A stretch of 49,909 bases of DNA from Sphingomonas sp. 32-62-10 (GTDB lineage: Bacteria > Pseudomonadota > Alphaproteobacteria > Sphingomonadales > Sphingomonadaceae), in contig NCEE01000027.1 of NCBI GenBank assembly GCA_002280555.1, positions 1 through 49,909 of the forward strand, written 5' to 3'. A model generated the notes under the pieces. The model made no database searches. It was not told the DNA's origin and saw only the letters and a program-made list of their open reading frames with translations. This document shows positions 19,201 through 26,187 of the stretch, piece after piece. Position numbers and translations under genes: made by a program. Each line of letters starts with the position of its first letter. Position 1 is the first letter of the stretch.

Positions 19201-19422
19201 TCAGCGAGCATGAGTATCGACCTCATCCTCGTGGCGGCGGAGCCAAAACGCCCAAACTTGGCCGCCGATGAGCAAAAGAGCGAATTCGAAACCGGCCTGA
19301 TCAAGCTGTTTCGGGGAATCGATCCAAGCATCGAAAGCAAGAATGATCGCCATGGTCAGCACCGACCATATCAGCCCCGCAGGAATCGGGCGCTCACGCA
19401 AGAGCAAATACCGGTTATTCAT
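19201..19422 (-). CDS. Small two-helix membrane protein (73 aa) in the nuoE-nuoF interval
   Basis: A 73-residue protein with a basic N-terminus (NNRYLLLRERPIP), a helix at about 17-33, and a second at about 46-63 ending in FWLRRHEDE. ATG 19422 lies 8 bases after AGGGG. ATG 19428 is a possible alternative that would overlap the preceding stop as ATGA. It is followed after 30 bases by the 60-residue gene. The family is not recognised. It is one of four consecutive tiny genes between nuoE and nuoF. Confidence 0.65.
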   Translation of the reverse strand: MNNRYLLLRERPIPAGLIWSVLTMAIILAFDAWIDSPKQLDQAGFEFALLLIGGQVWAFWLRRHEDEVDTHAR

Positions 19423-19424
19423 TG

Positions 19425-19583
19425 TCATCGCCCCTGCCCAATCAGCTTTTCGGCAACGAAATAGGCGGCAACACCTGTGCCGAGGATCAGCGCAAGCACA
19501 ATCAGCCCAAAGGCGAGCTTCACCAGCGCGACGAGGACGAACAGCGCGAGCAACGCGACGCCGATTGCGATCAGAATGTTCAT
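19425..19583 (-). CDS. Very small hydrophobic protein (52 aa) in the nuoE-nuoF interval
   Basis: Read directly from the minus strand. ATG at 19581-19583 opens a 52-residue frame ending in TGA at 19425-19427. The protein is almost entirely hydrophobic (MNILIAIGVALLALFVLVAL, then KLAFGLIVLALILGTGVAAY) and ends in the amphipathic VAEKLIGQGR, so it should form a helical hairpin in the membrane. GGAGG lies 9 bases upstream of the start, inside the end of the coiled-coil gene, and its stop overlaps the next small gene. The strong ribosome-binding site and operon position support it despite its length. Function is unknown. Confidence 0.6.
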   Translation of the reverse strand: MNILIAIGVALLALFVLVALVKLAFGLIVLALILGTGVAAYFVAEKLIGQGR

Positions 19584-19587
19584 GCCG

Positions 19588-19812
19588 TCATTCCTCCACC
19601 AGTTCGAGCCGTTGCTTCACGCGGCGCATATCAATGATCAGCGCACTCACATCGTGCTGAACTGCAGCCAGATGGGTATCGATACCAAGCAACCGGTGCT
19701 CCATCGCTGTCTGGCGCAATTCCATGCTGGTCATCCGCGATTTCACGTCGCTCGTGTCGCTCCGGATGCCTTGCAGCATCTCGGTAATGAACCGCGTTTC
19801 CTCAACCGTCAT
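19588..19812 (-). CDS. Small coiled-coil protein (74 aa) downstream of nuoE
   Basis: A 74-residue hydrophilic, largely helical protein with heptad-like spacing (MLQGIRSDTSDVKSRM, MEHRLLGIDTHLAAVQHDV, RRVKQRLELVEE). No membrane segment is seen. ATG 19812 overlaps the nuoE stop by 4 bases (ATGA); ATG 19818 is an in-frame alternative. The pattern recalls small phage- or XhlA-like coiled-coil proteins and numerous uncharacterised alphaproteobacterial proteins, but I would not name a family. It is the first of four tiny genes before nuoF, and might organise the small membrane proteins that follow. Confidence 0.68.
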   Translation of the reverse strand: MTVEETRFITEMLQGIRSDTSDVKSRMTSMELRQTAMEHRLLGIDTHLAAVQHDVSALIIDMRRVKQRLELVEE

Positions 19813-20477
19813 GCCCATTCCCCGCGATAATCGTGGTTCTCGGTCACCATGTCCTTCAGCGTGGTCGGGCCGCCCTCCGGGCAGCTCGTCTGGCGCCCGA
19901 TCTGTGAGCCCGGTGTCGGCGCCTCTCCCCGCGCCAGTGCTTCGAGCACTTTGGTCATGCGATCATAGTCGAGATCTTCGAAATTGTCGTCGTTGATCTG
20001 CACCATTGGCGCATTGGCGCAGGTGCCGAGACACTCGACCTCGGTTAGCGTAAACAAGCCGTCGGGCGTCGTCTTGCCCTTGATCAGGCCATGGTTCTTG
20101 CACGCGGCAAACACGTCATCCGATCCCGCCAGCATGCACGGCGTCGTCCCGCACACCTGCACGTGATAGCGACCGACGGGGGCGAGATTGAACATCGTGT
20201 AGAAGCTCGCGACTTCATACACCCGCATATAGGGCATACTAAGTTCGCGCGCGACGAACTCGATGACGGGCACCGGCAGCCAGCCCTGTGTCTGCGTCGC
20301 CGCGCCGACCTGTCGCTGGGCGAGATCGAGGAACGGGATCGACGCCGATTGCTGGCGACCGGGGGGATAACGACCGACGATTTCCTTCGCCTTGGCGGCG
20401 TTTTCCGGCGTCCAGGCAAAATCGCCCCAGCGCGCGCGGGTTTCGGCTTCGTCGGGGATAGGGGCGTGATCAGCCAT
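19809..20477 (-). CDS. nuoE: NADH-quinone oxidoreductase subunit E
   Basis: A 222-residue subunit with a thioredoxin-like fold holding the 2Fe-2S cluster N1a. The four ligands are present: Cys109 and Cys114 in VCGTTPCMLAGS, and Cys149 and Cys153 in ECLGTCANAP. The N-terminal helical part is typical. A C-terminal extension after about residue 185 (GSQIGRQTSCPEGGPTTLKD) resembles that of other alphaproteobacteria. The start ATG 20477 has AAGG close upstream and overlaps the end of the preceding 105-residue gene by 8 bases. Confidence 0.96.
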   Translation of the reverse strand: MADHAPIPDEAETRARWGDFAWTPENAAKAKEIVGRYPPGRQQSASIPFLDLAQRQVGAATQTQGWLPVPVIEFVARELSMPYMRVYEVASFYTMFNLAPVGRYHVQVCGTTPCMLAGSDDVFAACKNHGLIKGKTTPDGLFTLTEVECLGTCANAPMVQINDDNFEDLDYDRMTKVLEALARGEAPTPGSQIGRQTSCPEGGPTTLKDMVTENHDYRGEWA

Positions 20478-20787
20478 TTGCCTTGGCTTTCATCGGATGG
20501 GAGTGGGTGGTGCGTTCAGCGCGGCGTTTTTCGGCGCGGGGATAGAGGAAACCCCACCAGATGGCGTTGAAGGCAACAGCGACGATCAGACCGGGCGTCC
20601 CACCGATGACCACGACGTTGGGCAGTCGCAGAAAGCCAGCATAATCGGCACAAGTCAGCACGAACAGGCCGACCGACAGGATCGATAACGGCACGCGAAA
20701 CCGGTACGCGACATCGTCGGCAAGGTCGACGACGCGATTGAACCCGCGAGGTGCGCTGCCAGCTGGGATGCGGTGCGCTTCACTCAC
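20470..20787 (-). CDS. Uncharacterised membrane protein (105 aa) between nuoD and nuoE
   Basis: A 105-residue protein with an amphiphilic N-terminal region (about 1-30) and two hydrophobic helices (about 33-52 and 57-80), ending in a basic tail (PRAEKRRAERTTHSH). GTG 20787 is chosen, with GGAG 9 bases upstream. Further upstream the open frame is only the translation of a palindromic repeat. It overlaps nuoE by 8 bases, so it should be translated with it. The family is not recognised. It is another non-canonical gene inserted in the nuo operon. Confidence 0.65.
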   Translation of the reverse strand: MSEAHRIPAGSAPRGFNRVVDLADDVAYRFRVPLSILSVGLFVLTCADYAGFLRLPNVVVIGGTPGLIVAVAFNAIWWGFLYPRAEKRRAERTTHSHPMKAKANG

Positions 20788-20800
20788 TTCCAAATACTCC

Positions 20801-20886
20801 GTCACCCCGGACTTGATCCGGGGTCCCGCTGCCTTTCGACGCGGCGACAAACAAGAAGCGGGATGCCGGATCAAGTCCAGCATGAC
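20801..20886. repeat. Palindromic intergenic repeat between nuoD and the 105-aa gene
   Basis: An inverted repeat with arms of about 30 bases. The left arm starts GTCACCCCGGACTTGATCC at 20801. The reverse complement of the right arm starts GTCATGCTGGACTTGATCC at 20886. Both end in CCCGCT, with only about five mismatches, separated by a 26-base spacer. The left arm contains its own hairpin (CCCCGGA...TCCGGGG). This is the ACCCCGGACTTGATCCGGGGT type of repeat common in sphingomonads and related bacteria. It lies wholly between two cotranscribed genes. Confidence 0.82.
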
Positions 20887-20904
20887 GGGGGAAGGAAGCT
20901 GCGC

Positions 20905-22140
20905 TCACCGGTCGCACTCGCCAAAAACGATATCGAGCGCGCCCAGAATCGCCGTCGTGTCGGCCAGCATGTGGCCCCGGCTCATGAAATCCATCGCCTG
21001 CAGGTGCGAGAAGGCCGTCGGGCGGATCTTGCAGCGGTACGGCTTGTTGGTGCCGTCGCTCACCAGATAGACGCCGAATTCGCCCTTGGGGCTTTCGGTC
21101 GCGACGTACACCTCGCCTGCGGGAACGTGGAAGCCCTCGGTATAGAGCTTGAAGTGGTGGATCAGCGCTTCCATCGATCGCTTCATCTCGGCGCGCTTGG
21201 GCGGCACGACCTTGCGATCGAGGCTGGCGATCGGCCCTTCGGGCATCTCGTTAAGGCACTGCTTCATGATCCTGATCGACTGGCGCACTTCCTCGACGCG
21301 GACCATAAACCGGTCATAACAATCGCCACGCGTGCCGACCGGGATTTCGAACTTCATCCGGTCATAGACGTCATAGGGTTGCGACTTGCGCAGATCCCAC
21401 GCAATGCCCGCGCCCCGGATCATCGGGCCGGAAAAGCCCCATTTGATCGCGTCCTCGCGGCTCACCACCGCGATATCGACGTTGCGCTGCTTGAAGATGC
21501 GGTTGTCCGCGACCAGGCTGATCGCATCCTCGAACAGCCGTGGCAATCGCGTGTCGAGCCAGTCGGCAATGTCGGTCAGCAGCTTGAGCGGCGTATCCTG
21601 ATGCACGCCGCCGGGCCGGAAATAGGCCGAGTGCATCCGCGCGCCCGAGACGCGCTCGAAGAAGTTCAGGCAATCCTCGCGAATTTCGAACAGCCACAGA
21701 TTCGGCGTCATCGCGCCGACATCCATCATGTGACTGCCGAGATTGAGCATGTGATTGGAAATGCGCGTCAATTCAGCAAAGAACACCCGCAGATATTGCG
21801 CGCGCAGCGGCACTTCGAGATCGAGCAGTTTCTCGATCGCGAGCACGTAAGAATGCTCCATGCACAAGGGCGAGCAATAATCGAGCCGGTCGAAATACGG
21901 GAGCGCCTGCAGATAGGTCTTGTGCTCGATCAGCTTTTCGGTGCCGCGGTGGAGCAGGCCGATATGCGGGTCGAGCCGCTCGACGATCTCGCCGTCCAGC
22001 TCCATCACCAGCCGCAACACGCCGTGCGCGGCAGGATGCTGCGGGCCGAAATTGATCGTGTAATTCTCGATCGCGACATCGCCGGTGGTGGGATCGGCGG
22101 CATCGGTGATCCCGGCAAGCTTTTCCATATAGTCAGCCAT
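20905..22140 (-). CDS. nuoD: NADH-quinone oxidoreductase subunit D
   Basis: A 411-residue subunit homologous to the large subunit of NiFe hydrogenases. It forms the quinone-reducing cavity with NuoB. Conserved stretches: NFGPQHPAAHGVLRLVMELD with the quinone-site His, HIGLLHRGTEKLIE, LDYCSPLCMEHSY, and the C-terminal CKIRPTAFSHLQAMD. ATG 22140 (MADYMEKLAG) overlaps the nuoC end by 8 bases and is preferred over an upstream in-frame start within nuoC. Normal length and no lesion. Confidence 0.97.
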   Translation of the reverse strand: MADYMEKLAGITDAADPTTGDVAIENYTINFGPQHPAAHGVLRLVMELDGEIVERLDPHIGLLHRGTEKLIEHKTYLQALPYFDRLDYCSPLCMEHSYVLAIEKLLDLEVPLRAQYLRVFFAELTRISNHMLNLGSHMMDVGAMTPNLWLFEIREDCLNFFERVSGARMHSAYFRPGGVHQDTPLKLLTDIADWLDTRLPRLFEDAISLVADNRIFKQRNVDIAVVSREDAIKWGFSGPMIRGAGIAWDLRKSQPYDVYDRMKFEIPVGTRGDCYDRFMVRVEEVRQSIRIMKQCLNEMPEGPIASLDRKVVPPKRAEMKRSMEALIHHFKLYTEGFHVPAGEVYVATESPKGEFGVYLVSDGTNKPYRCKIRPTAFSHLQAMDFMSRGHMLADTTAILGALDIVFGECDR

Positions 22141-22918
22141 TGTCGGGGCTCGCCTTCTTGGCACGTGACGCACGCGGCTTTTTCACCACATCGGGGTCGA
22201 CAGGCTTGGGGCCGGCATCGGGACCGGACTTGCCCGCACCGGTCTGTGCGGTGGTTTCGGTGGTCTTGGGCGTCGGCGGCGGCGGTGCGGCGGGGGGCGT
22301 TGCCGGCGCCTTCTCGTCACCGGGCAGGATATAGTCCGCCCCTTCCCAGGGGCTCATGAAATCGAAGCTGCGGAAATCCTGGGCGAGCTTGACGGGCTCA
22401 TACACCACGCGCTTCGCTTCTTCCGAATAGCGCAGCTCGACATAGCCCGAGAGTGGGAAATCCTTGCGCTGCGGGTGCCCGCGAAAGCCGTAATCGGTGA
22501 GGATGCGGCGCAAATCCATGTTGCCGTCGAACAGCACGCCGTACATGTCGTACACCTCGCGCTCGAGCCAGCCCGCGACCGGCCACATCACGGTCACCGA
22601 CGGCACCGGCTTTTCCTCGTCGGTCGTCACGCGCACCCGGATACGGTGGTTCCGCGTCAGGCTGAGCAGGTGATAACAAACGTCGAAGCGCTCGGCCCGG
22701 TCGAGATAATCGACCCCGGCAATCTCCATCAACTGCTGGTATTCAAGCCCCGGCGTATCGCGCAACGCCACCATTGCATCGATCAAGTGCAGGCGATCAA
22801 CCGTCAGCGTCACCTCTCCATGCGCATCGAGTGTATCGATAATCATGCCGCCCAACGCGGCGCGGGCGACATCGATCACGCCGTCATTTGGCGCGTAACG
22901 AGGAGCAGAGGAGCGCAT
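22133..22918 (-). CDS. nuoC: NADH-quinone oxidoreductase subunit C
   Basis: A 261-residue 30-kDa-type subunit of the complex I connecting module. It has VDYLDRAERFDVCYHLLSL, the signature REVYDMYGVLFDGNMDLRRI, and LTDYGFRGHPQRKDFPLSGY. After about residue 205 there is a 55-residue extension rich in Pro, Ala, Thr and Lys (PATPPAAPPPPTPKT, then VKKPRASRAKKASPDNG), beyond the usual family end and probably disordered. ATG 22918 is chosen. Its ribosome-binding site GGAGG, 5 bases upstream, lies in the terminal GGGGAGGATTT of a palindromic repeat. Confidence 0.95.
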   Translation of the reverse strand: MRSSAPRYAPNDGVIDVARAALGGMIIDTLDAHGEVTLTVDRLHLIDAMVALRDTPGLEYQQLMEIAGVDYLDRAERFDVCYHLLSLTRNHRIRVRVTTDEEKPVPSVTVMWPVAGWLEREVYDMYGVLFDGNMDLRRILTDYGFRGHPQRKDFPLSGYVELRYSEEAKRVVYEPVKLAQDFRSFDFMSPWEGADYILPGDEKAPATPPAAPPPPTPKTTETTAQTGAGKSGPDAGPKPVDPDVVKKPRASRAKKASPDNG

Positions 22919-22919
22919 C

Positions 22920-23047
22920 AAATCCTCCCCGGCACGGGGAGGGGGACCAGCGAAGCTGGTGGAGGGGGATCACCGCAAGCGTAACGCTGCCGGCCTGCCC
23001 CCTCCGTCAGCGCGTTGCGCTGCCACCTCCCCATGCTGGGGAGGATT
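22920..23047. repeat. Palindromic repeat element between nuoB and nuoC that supplies the nuoC ribosome-binding site
   Basis: About 128 bases with matching ends. The left end reads AAATCCTCCCCGGCACGGGG, and the right end read backwards starts AAATCCTCCCCAGCATGGGG. Inside are further hairpins: CCAGCGAAGCTGG near 22946-22960 and AGCGCGTTGCGCT near 23009-23021. The element fills almost the entire nuoB-nuoC gap. Because it ends in GGGGAGGATTT on the coding strand directly before ATG, its terminal bases act as the nuoC Shine-Dalgarno sequence. The same CCTCCCC/GGGGAGG motif recurs in the hairpin at 35794-35815. Confidence 0.85.
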
Positions 23048-23063
23048 TCGGTTGTGCGAGCCA

Positions 23064-23603
23064 TCACCGTTCGATTGTCCCGACCCGGCGGATCTTCCGC
23101 TGGAGCTGCATGATGCCATACAGCAGTGCTTCGGCGGTTGGCGGACAGCCGGGGACGTAGATGTCCACGGGGACGATCCGGTCACAGCCGCGCACCACCG
23201 AATAGCTGTAATGATAATAGCCGCCGCCATTGGCGCAGCTGCCCATCGAGATGACGTATTTGGGCTCGCTCATCTGGTCGTACACGCGGCGCAAAGCCGG
23301 GGCCATCTTGTTGCAGAGCGTGCCCGCCACGATCATCACGTCAGACTGGCGCGGCGACGCGCGCGGGGCGGCACCGAAGCGTTCAAGGTCATAGCGCGGC
23401 ATGTTGACGTGGATCATCTCGACCGCGCAGCAAGCGAGACCAAAGGTCATCCACCAGAGCGATCCGGTGCGCGCCCATTGGAACAGCTCTTCAGTCGAGG
23501 TGACGAGGAAACCCTTGTCGCCCAGTTCGCTGTTGATGTCGTTGAGGAACGCGACGTCCGGCAACGTGCCAGCCGCGGGTGCCCGTTCGAGTTCTACTCC
23601 CAA
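23064..23603 (-). CDS. nuoB: NADH-quinone oxidoreductase subunit B
   Basis: A 179-residue subunit carrying cluster N2, the last electron carrier before quinone. All four ligands are seen: the adjacent pair Cys58-Cys59 in GLACCAVEM, Cys123 in MGSCANGGG and Cys153 in VPGCPPTAEAL. The start is taken as TTG at 23603 (reading GVELERAP), 7 bases after GGGAG and overlapping the nuoA 3' end by 10 bases. A GTG at 23624 would add 7 residues but has a poorer site. Confidence 0.95.
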   Translation of the reverse strand: MGVELERAPAAGTLPDVAFLNDINSELGDKGFLVTSTEELFQWARTGSLWWMTFGLACCAVEMIHVNMPRYDLERFGAAPRASPRQSDVMIVAGTLCNKMAPALRRVYDQMSEPKYVISMGSCANGGGYYHYSYSVVRGCDRIVPVDIYVPGCPPTAEALLYGIMQLQRKIRRVGTIER

Positions 23604-23968
23604 TCGAGCGCTCCCTTTTTCCACGCATAGGCAAGGCCCAGCGCGAGTTCAGCGATGAAGATCATCATCGAAATCCACGCCACCCAGCCAAGCTTGAACA
23701 CCGAAACGGCCCAAGGGTAAATGAATGCCGCTTCCAGATCGAAGATGATGAAAAGGATCGCGACGAGGTAAAACCGCACGTCGAACTGGCTGCGGCTATC
23801 CTCGAACGCGGGGAAACCGCACTCATATTCGGTCAGTTTTTCGGGCGTCGGCTTGTGCGAACCCGTCAGCCGCGACACCGCCATCGGCGCGAATACGAAC
23901 ACCCCCGACAGGACGAGCGCCACCCCGATGAAGAGCAGGATCGGCAGATATTGTGACAGATCGACCAA
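23594..23968 (-). CDS. nuoA: NADH-quinone oxidoreductase subunit A
   Basis: A 124-residue three-helix membrane subunit of complex I and the first gene of the operon. The conserved loop KLTEYECGFPAFEDSRSQFD with its Cys, and FYLVAILFIIFDLEAAFIYP with the acidic residues of helix 2, are present. The start is TTG at 23968 (then VDLSQYLPILL), with GAGGG 4 bases upstream; no ATG or GTG is placed suitably. A 77-base gap separates it from the GNAT gene and holds a possible promoter. Confidence 0.95.
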   Translation of the reverse strand: MVDLSQYLPILLFIGVALVLSGVFVFAPMAVSRLTGSHKPTPEKLTEYECGFPAFEDSRSQFDVRFYLVAILFIIFDLEAAFIYPWAVSVFKLGWVAWISMMIFIAELALGLAYAWKKGALDWE

Positions 23969-24001
23969 GGGTCCCTCGCAACTGCGGAATCGCTGGAGCG
24001 G

Positions 24002-24030
24002 GCTTTAGGACGATGCCATGGGGGGAGCAA
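24002..24030 (-). promoter_or_regulatory. Possible sigma-70-type promoter of the nuo operon
   Basis: On the minus strand TTGCTC (24025-24030) is followed after exactly 17 bases by TAAAGC (24002-24007), about 34 bases before the nuoA start. The -35 box is close to consensus and the -10 box is weak. A similarly built TTGCCG-17-TAAAGG pair precedes ndk. By eye only; readthrough from the GNAT gene is also possible. Confidence 0.3.
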
Positions 24031-24045
24031 GGGCGGCGGGTATCA

Positions 24046-24588
24046 TTATCCCGCCTGACCCGTGTCCGATCCGTTTTGGGCCCCCAACGCCAGCGTCATG
24101 AACCGGTTATGCGGGCTTTCGACATAGTCCGCATAGGGGCCACAATCGATGAAACCGAAGCGACGATACAGCGCATAGGCCGGACCAAAGGACGGCACCG
24201 TGCCGGTTTCGAGATTGAGGCGGTGCCATCCCCTTCCCCGCGCTTGATCAATCAGATGCCCCAGCAAGCGGGCAGCGACGCCGCGGCGCAGATGCGCGGG
24301 GTCGGTGCGCATCGATTTCACTTCGCCCTCGCCGCCCCCCAGATCTTTCAGCGCCGCACAGCCGAGCAGCGCCTGCCCCTCCCACAGCGTGAAAATCGTG
24401 ATGTCCGGCGCACGCAGCGCCTCGATCCCCAGCGCATAGGCATATTGCGACGGCGTCCCTGCATGCGCGGCAGTCACGTGAAGCGCGATCAGGGCGGTGA
24501 TTTCAGGGCCGGTTGCGTCGTCGCGGACGATGGTGAAATCGCGCGCCTCGGCCTCAACGCGATCGGCACCTTCCCTTCCCGCCATCAT
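24046..24588 (-). CDS. GNAT family N-acetyltransferase
   Basis: A 180-residue acetyltransferase. Motif A is visible as KSMRTDPAHLRRGVAARLLGHLI, cut here only by the preceding GEGEV strand (RRGVAA is the CoA pyrophosphate loop). It is followed by LNLETGT and the motif-B-like segment YALYRRFGFIDCGPY. This layout suggests the subgroup of small-molecule or peptide acetyltransferases, but the substrate is not evident. The ATG overlaps the stop of the upstream beta-propeller-like gene by 4 bases, so the two form an operon. nuoA follows 77 bases later in the same direction. Confidence 0.85.
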   Translation of the reverse strand: MMAGREGADRVEAEARDFTIVRDDATGPEITALIALHVTAAHAGTPSQYAYALGIEALRAPDITIFTLWEGQALLGCAALKDLGGGEGEVKSMRTDPAHLRRGVAARLLGHLIDQARGRGWHRLNLETGTVPSFGPAYALYRRFGFIDCGPYADYVESPHNRFMTLALGAQNGSDTGQAG

Positions 24589-25526
24589 TTCGGGATCGGC
24601 ACAGATAGAATGCGGGTGATGTGCTGCGCAGGGCGACCCGTGGGCTTTGCGACATCATAGGCTGCCCATTGGGCATCGGCGACGATCAAGAGGCGGTCGC
24701 CCGACACGGCAAGTTGGGTTGGATCGGGATAGTCCGCGCCGCCCGCCAGCACCTGCAGCGCCGCCATGTGCTGCCCATCCGCCGCCAGCTTGAACGCCAG
24801 CACAACGCCCGGCGACTGGCTGTTCTGAATGCCGATCATCCAGTCGCCCGCGCCCACCAAGCCATCGACCCCGCGTAACGGGCGGCCATCCTCCCGGACG
24901 ATCGGCGTTCGGACGCCGGTCGCGTCGACACTGGCGATGCCGGCGCTGTAATCGGCGACCAACAGCCTGCGTCCGTCATCATAGCGCACGGTTGATTGTG
25001 CGCTGCGTCCGACGCCGACAGGCACCACCACGTCGAGCGCCCGGCAATCGCTGCGACAGGCATAGACGGCGCCGTTCATCGAATCGCTGACATTCACGGT
25101 GCCCTTATGGACCGAGACATCTCCGAAATGCGGATCAGCACCTGCAGGACGCAGATTGGCCTTCAGCCTGCCCCGCCGATTAATCGCAATCAGGGCGCCA
25201 CCACTGCAGGGATCGCTGGCGACGATCCGGGGGCAATCCGTGGCGATCCAGATCCAGTCGCGGCTGGCATCGAACGCCATTCCGAGCGGGCGTGCGGTTC
25301 CGCGCGGCATCTTCAGCACGCGCACCAATTTCGTACCGCGCCAGACGAGAATTCGGCGATCGACGACGCTGCTCAGCCAGATTGTTTCGCCATCGGTGGT
25401 GATTCCTTCGATCAACCGGTGCGTCGCAGGGACTTCAAGCACGATTGACGATTTGGGTAGCGTATCAACTGCATGGGGTGCGCTGATCGCCACCGCTACC
25501 GCCAGTCCGGTTATAACACCGATCAC
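24585..25526 (-). CDS. Exported SMP-30/gluconolactonase-like beta-propeller protein
   Basis: A 313-residue protein with a short N-terminal hydrophobic segment (GVITGLAVAVAISAPHA) that looks like a signal peptide. Repeated blade-like segments follow: IEGITTDGETIWLSSVVDRR, LGMAFDASRDWIWIATD, TVRYDDGRRLLVADYSAGIA, PTQLAVSGDRLLIVADAQWA. The pattern fits a six-bladed SMP-30/NHL-like propeller; catalytic residues of a lactonase cannot be confirmed. Three Cys lie in two clusters (ATDCPRIVASDPC and ACRSDC), which might form disulfides in the periplasm. GTG 25526 is the start, with AAGG 4 bases upstream. It is coupled to the GNAT gene by a 4-base overlap. Confidence 0.65.
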   Translation of the reverse strand: MIGVITGLAVAVAISAPHAVDTLPKSSIVLEVPATHRLIEGITTDGETIWLSSVVDRRILVWRGTKLVRVLKMPRGTARPLGMAFDASRDWIWIATDCPRIVASDPCSGGALIAINRRGRLKANLRPAGADPHFGDVSVHKGTVNVSDSMNGAVYACRSDCRALDVVVPVGVGRSAQSTVRYDDGRRLLVADYSAGIASVDATGVRTPIVREDGRPLRGVDGLVGAGDWMIGIQNSQSPGVVLAFKLAADGQHMAALQVLAGGADYPDPTQLAVSGDRLLIVADAQWAAYDVAKPTGRPAQHITRILSVPIPK

Positions 25527-25578
25527 GCGGCCTTAGCCGACGGGGTATGCCGCGTTGGCCCCATGCCAACCGTCGCGA

Positions 25579-26070
25579 TCACGGCAGCTGTTCGCCGCTG
25601 TCCACGCCCCATAGCCGGTTCGCCTCGACATAACCGGCACGGCCACGCACATCGAACCAGCACCAGCCGCGCGAACATTTGCTGATCCGGCCGACCACAC
25701 CGGGGGCCGCCCGCCAGAGCAAGGGCGCATTGAAACGAGGCGCTTCCACCATATCGGCGGTGCTACCCATGATGATGCCGGTCCGTGTATCGCTCAACAG
25801 ATTGCCCTGCATCCAGCCTTGCGTCCCATCGGGATCCTCGATCTTGCGCCATTCCTTGTAGCTGTCGACGATCTTGATCGGCAGGTCGGCGCGCAGATAC
25901 AACCAGCTGGCGGGGAAATTACGTCCCGGCCCGGTGCGCATACGGGCCTTTGACGCCGCGATTGAGGCATAATAGGGTGCCTTGCGCGTTTGGGATTGGG
26001 CTGAATCGGGGGCGATGCCAGCCAGTATCAGCACCGCTGTGATCAGTTTCACCCCAGCCAAGAATCGCAT
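25579..26070 (-). CDS. Secreted SH3-domain protein
   Basis: A 163-residue exported protein. The signal peptide is about 1-26 (MRFLAGVKLITAVLILAGIA, then SAQSQ). Two bacterial SH3-like repeats follow. The first is about 34-92, with ASKARMRTGPGRNFPASWLY, WRKIEDPDGTQGWMQGNLLS. The second is about 98-155, with APLLWRAAPGVVGRISKCSR and GWCWFDVRGRAGYVEANRLW. Such domains usually bind peptidoglycan or cell-wall peptides, so a cell-envelope role is likely. It is divergent from the dehydrogenase gene at 26188, with about 117 bases between them. No partner gene is evident. Confidence 0.88.
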   Translation of the reverse strand: MRFLAGVKLITAVLILAGIAPDSAQSQTRKAPYYASIAASKARMRTGPGRNFPASWLYLRADLPIKIVDSYKEWRKIEDPDGTQGWMQGNLLSDTRTGIIMGSTADMVEAPRFNAPLLWRAAPGVVGRISKCSRGWCWFDVRGRAGYVEANRLWGVDSGEQLP

Positions 26071-26187
26071 GCAGCCCCCCGTTTTTGGTTAATCGGCGTT
26101 TACCTTGAATCAGCCTGTTTCTTCAACACCGTTGACGGCGCTATCGTGAGCCGCCAATCGATACAAATGCCCGAAATGAGACGCCCC

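Noticed and set aside
12840..23047. Repeats in the nuo operon as a CRISPR array or insertion sequence
   Set aside because: Elements are single, palindromic, differ in sequence and are not regularly spaced; no transposase or cas gene is nearby.
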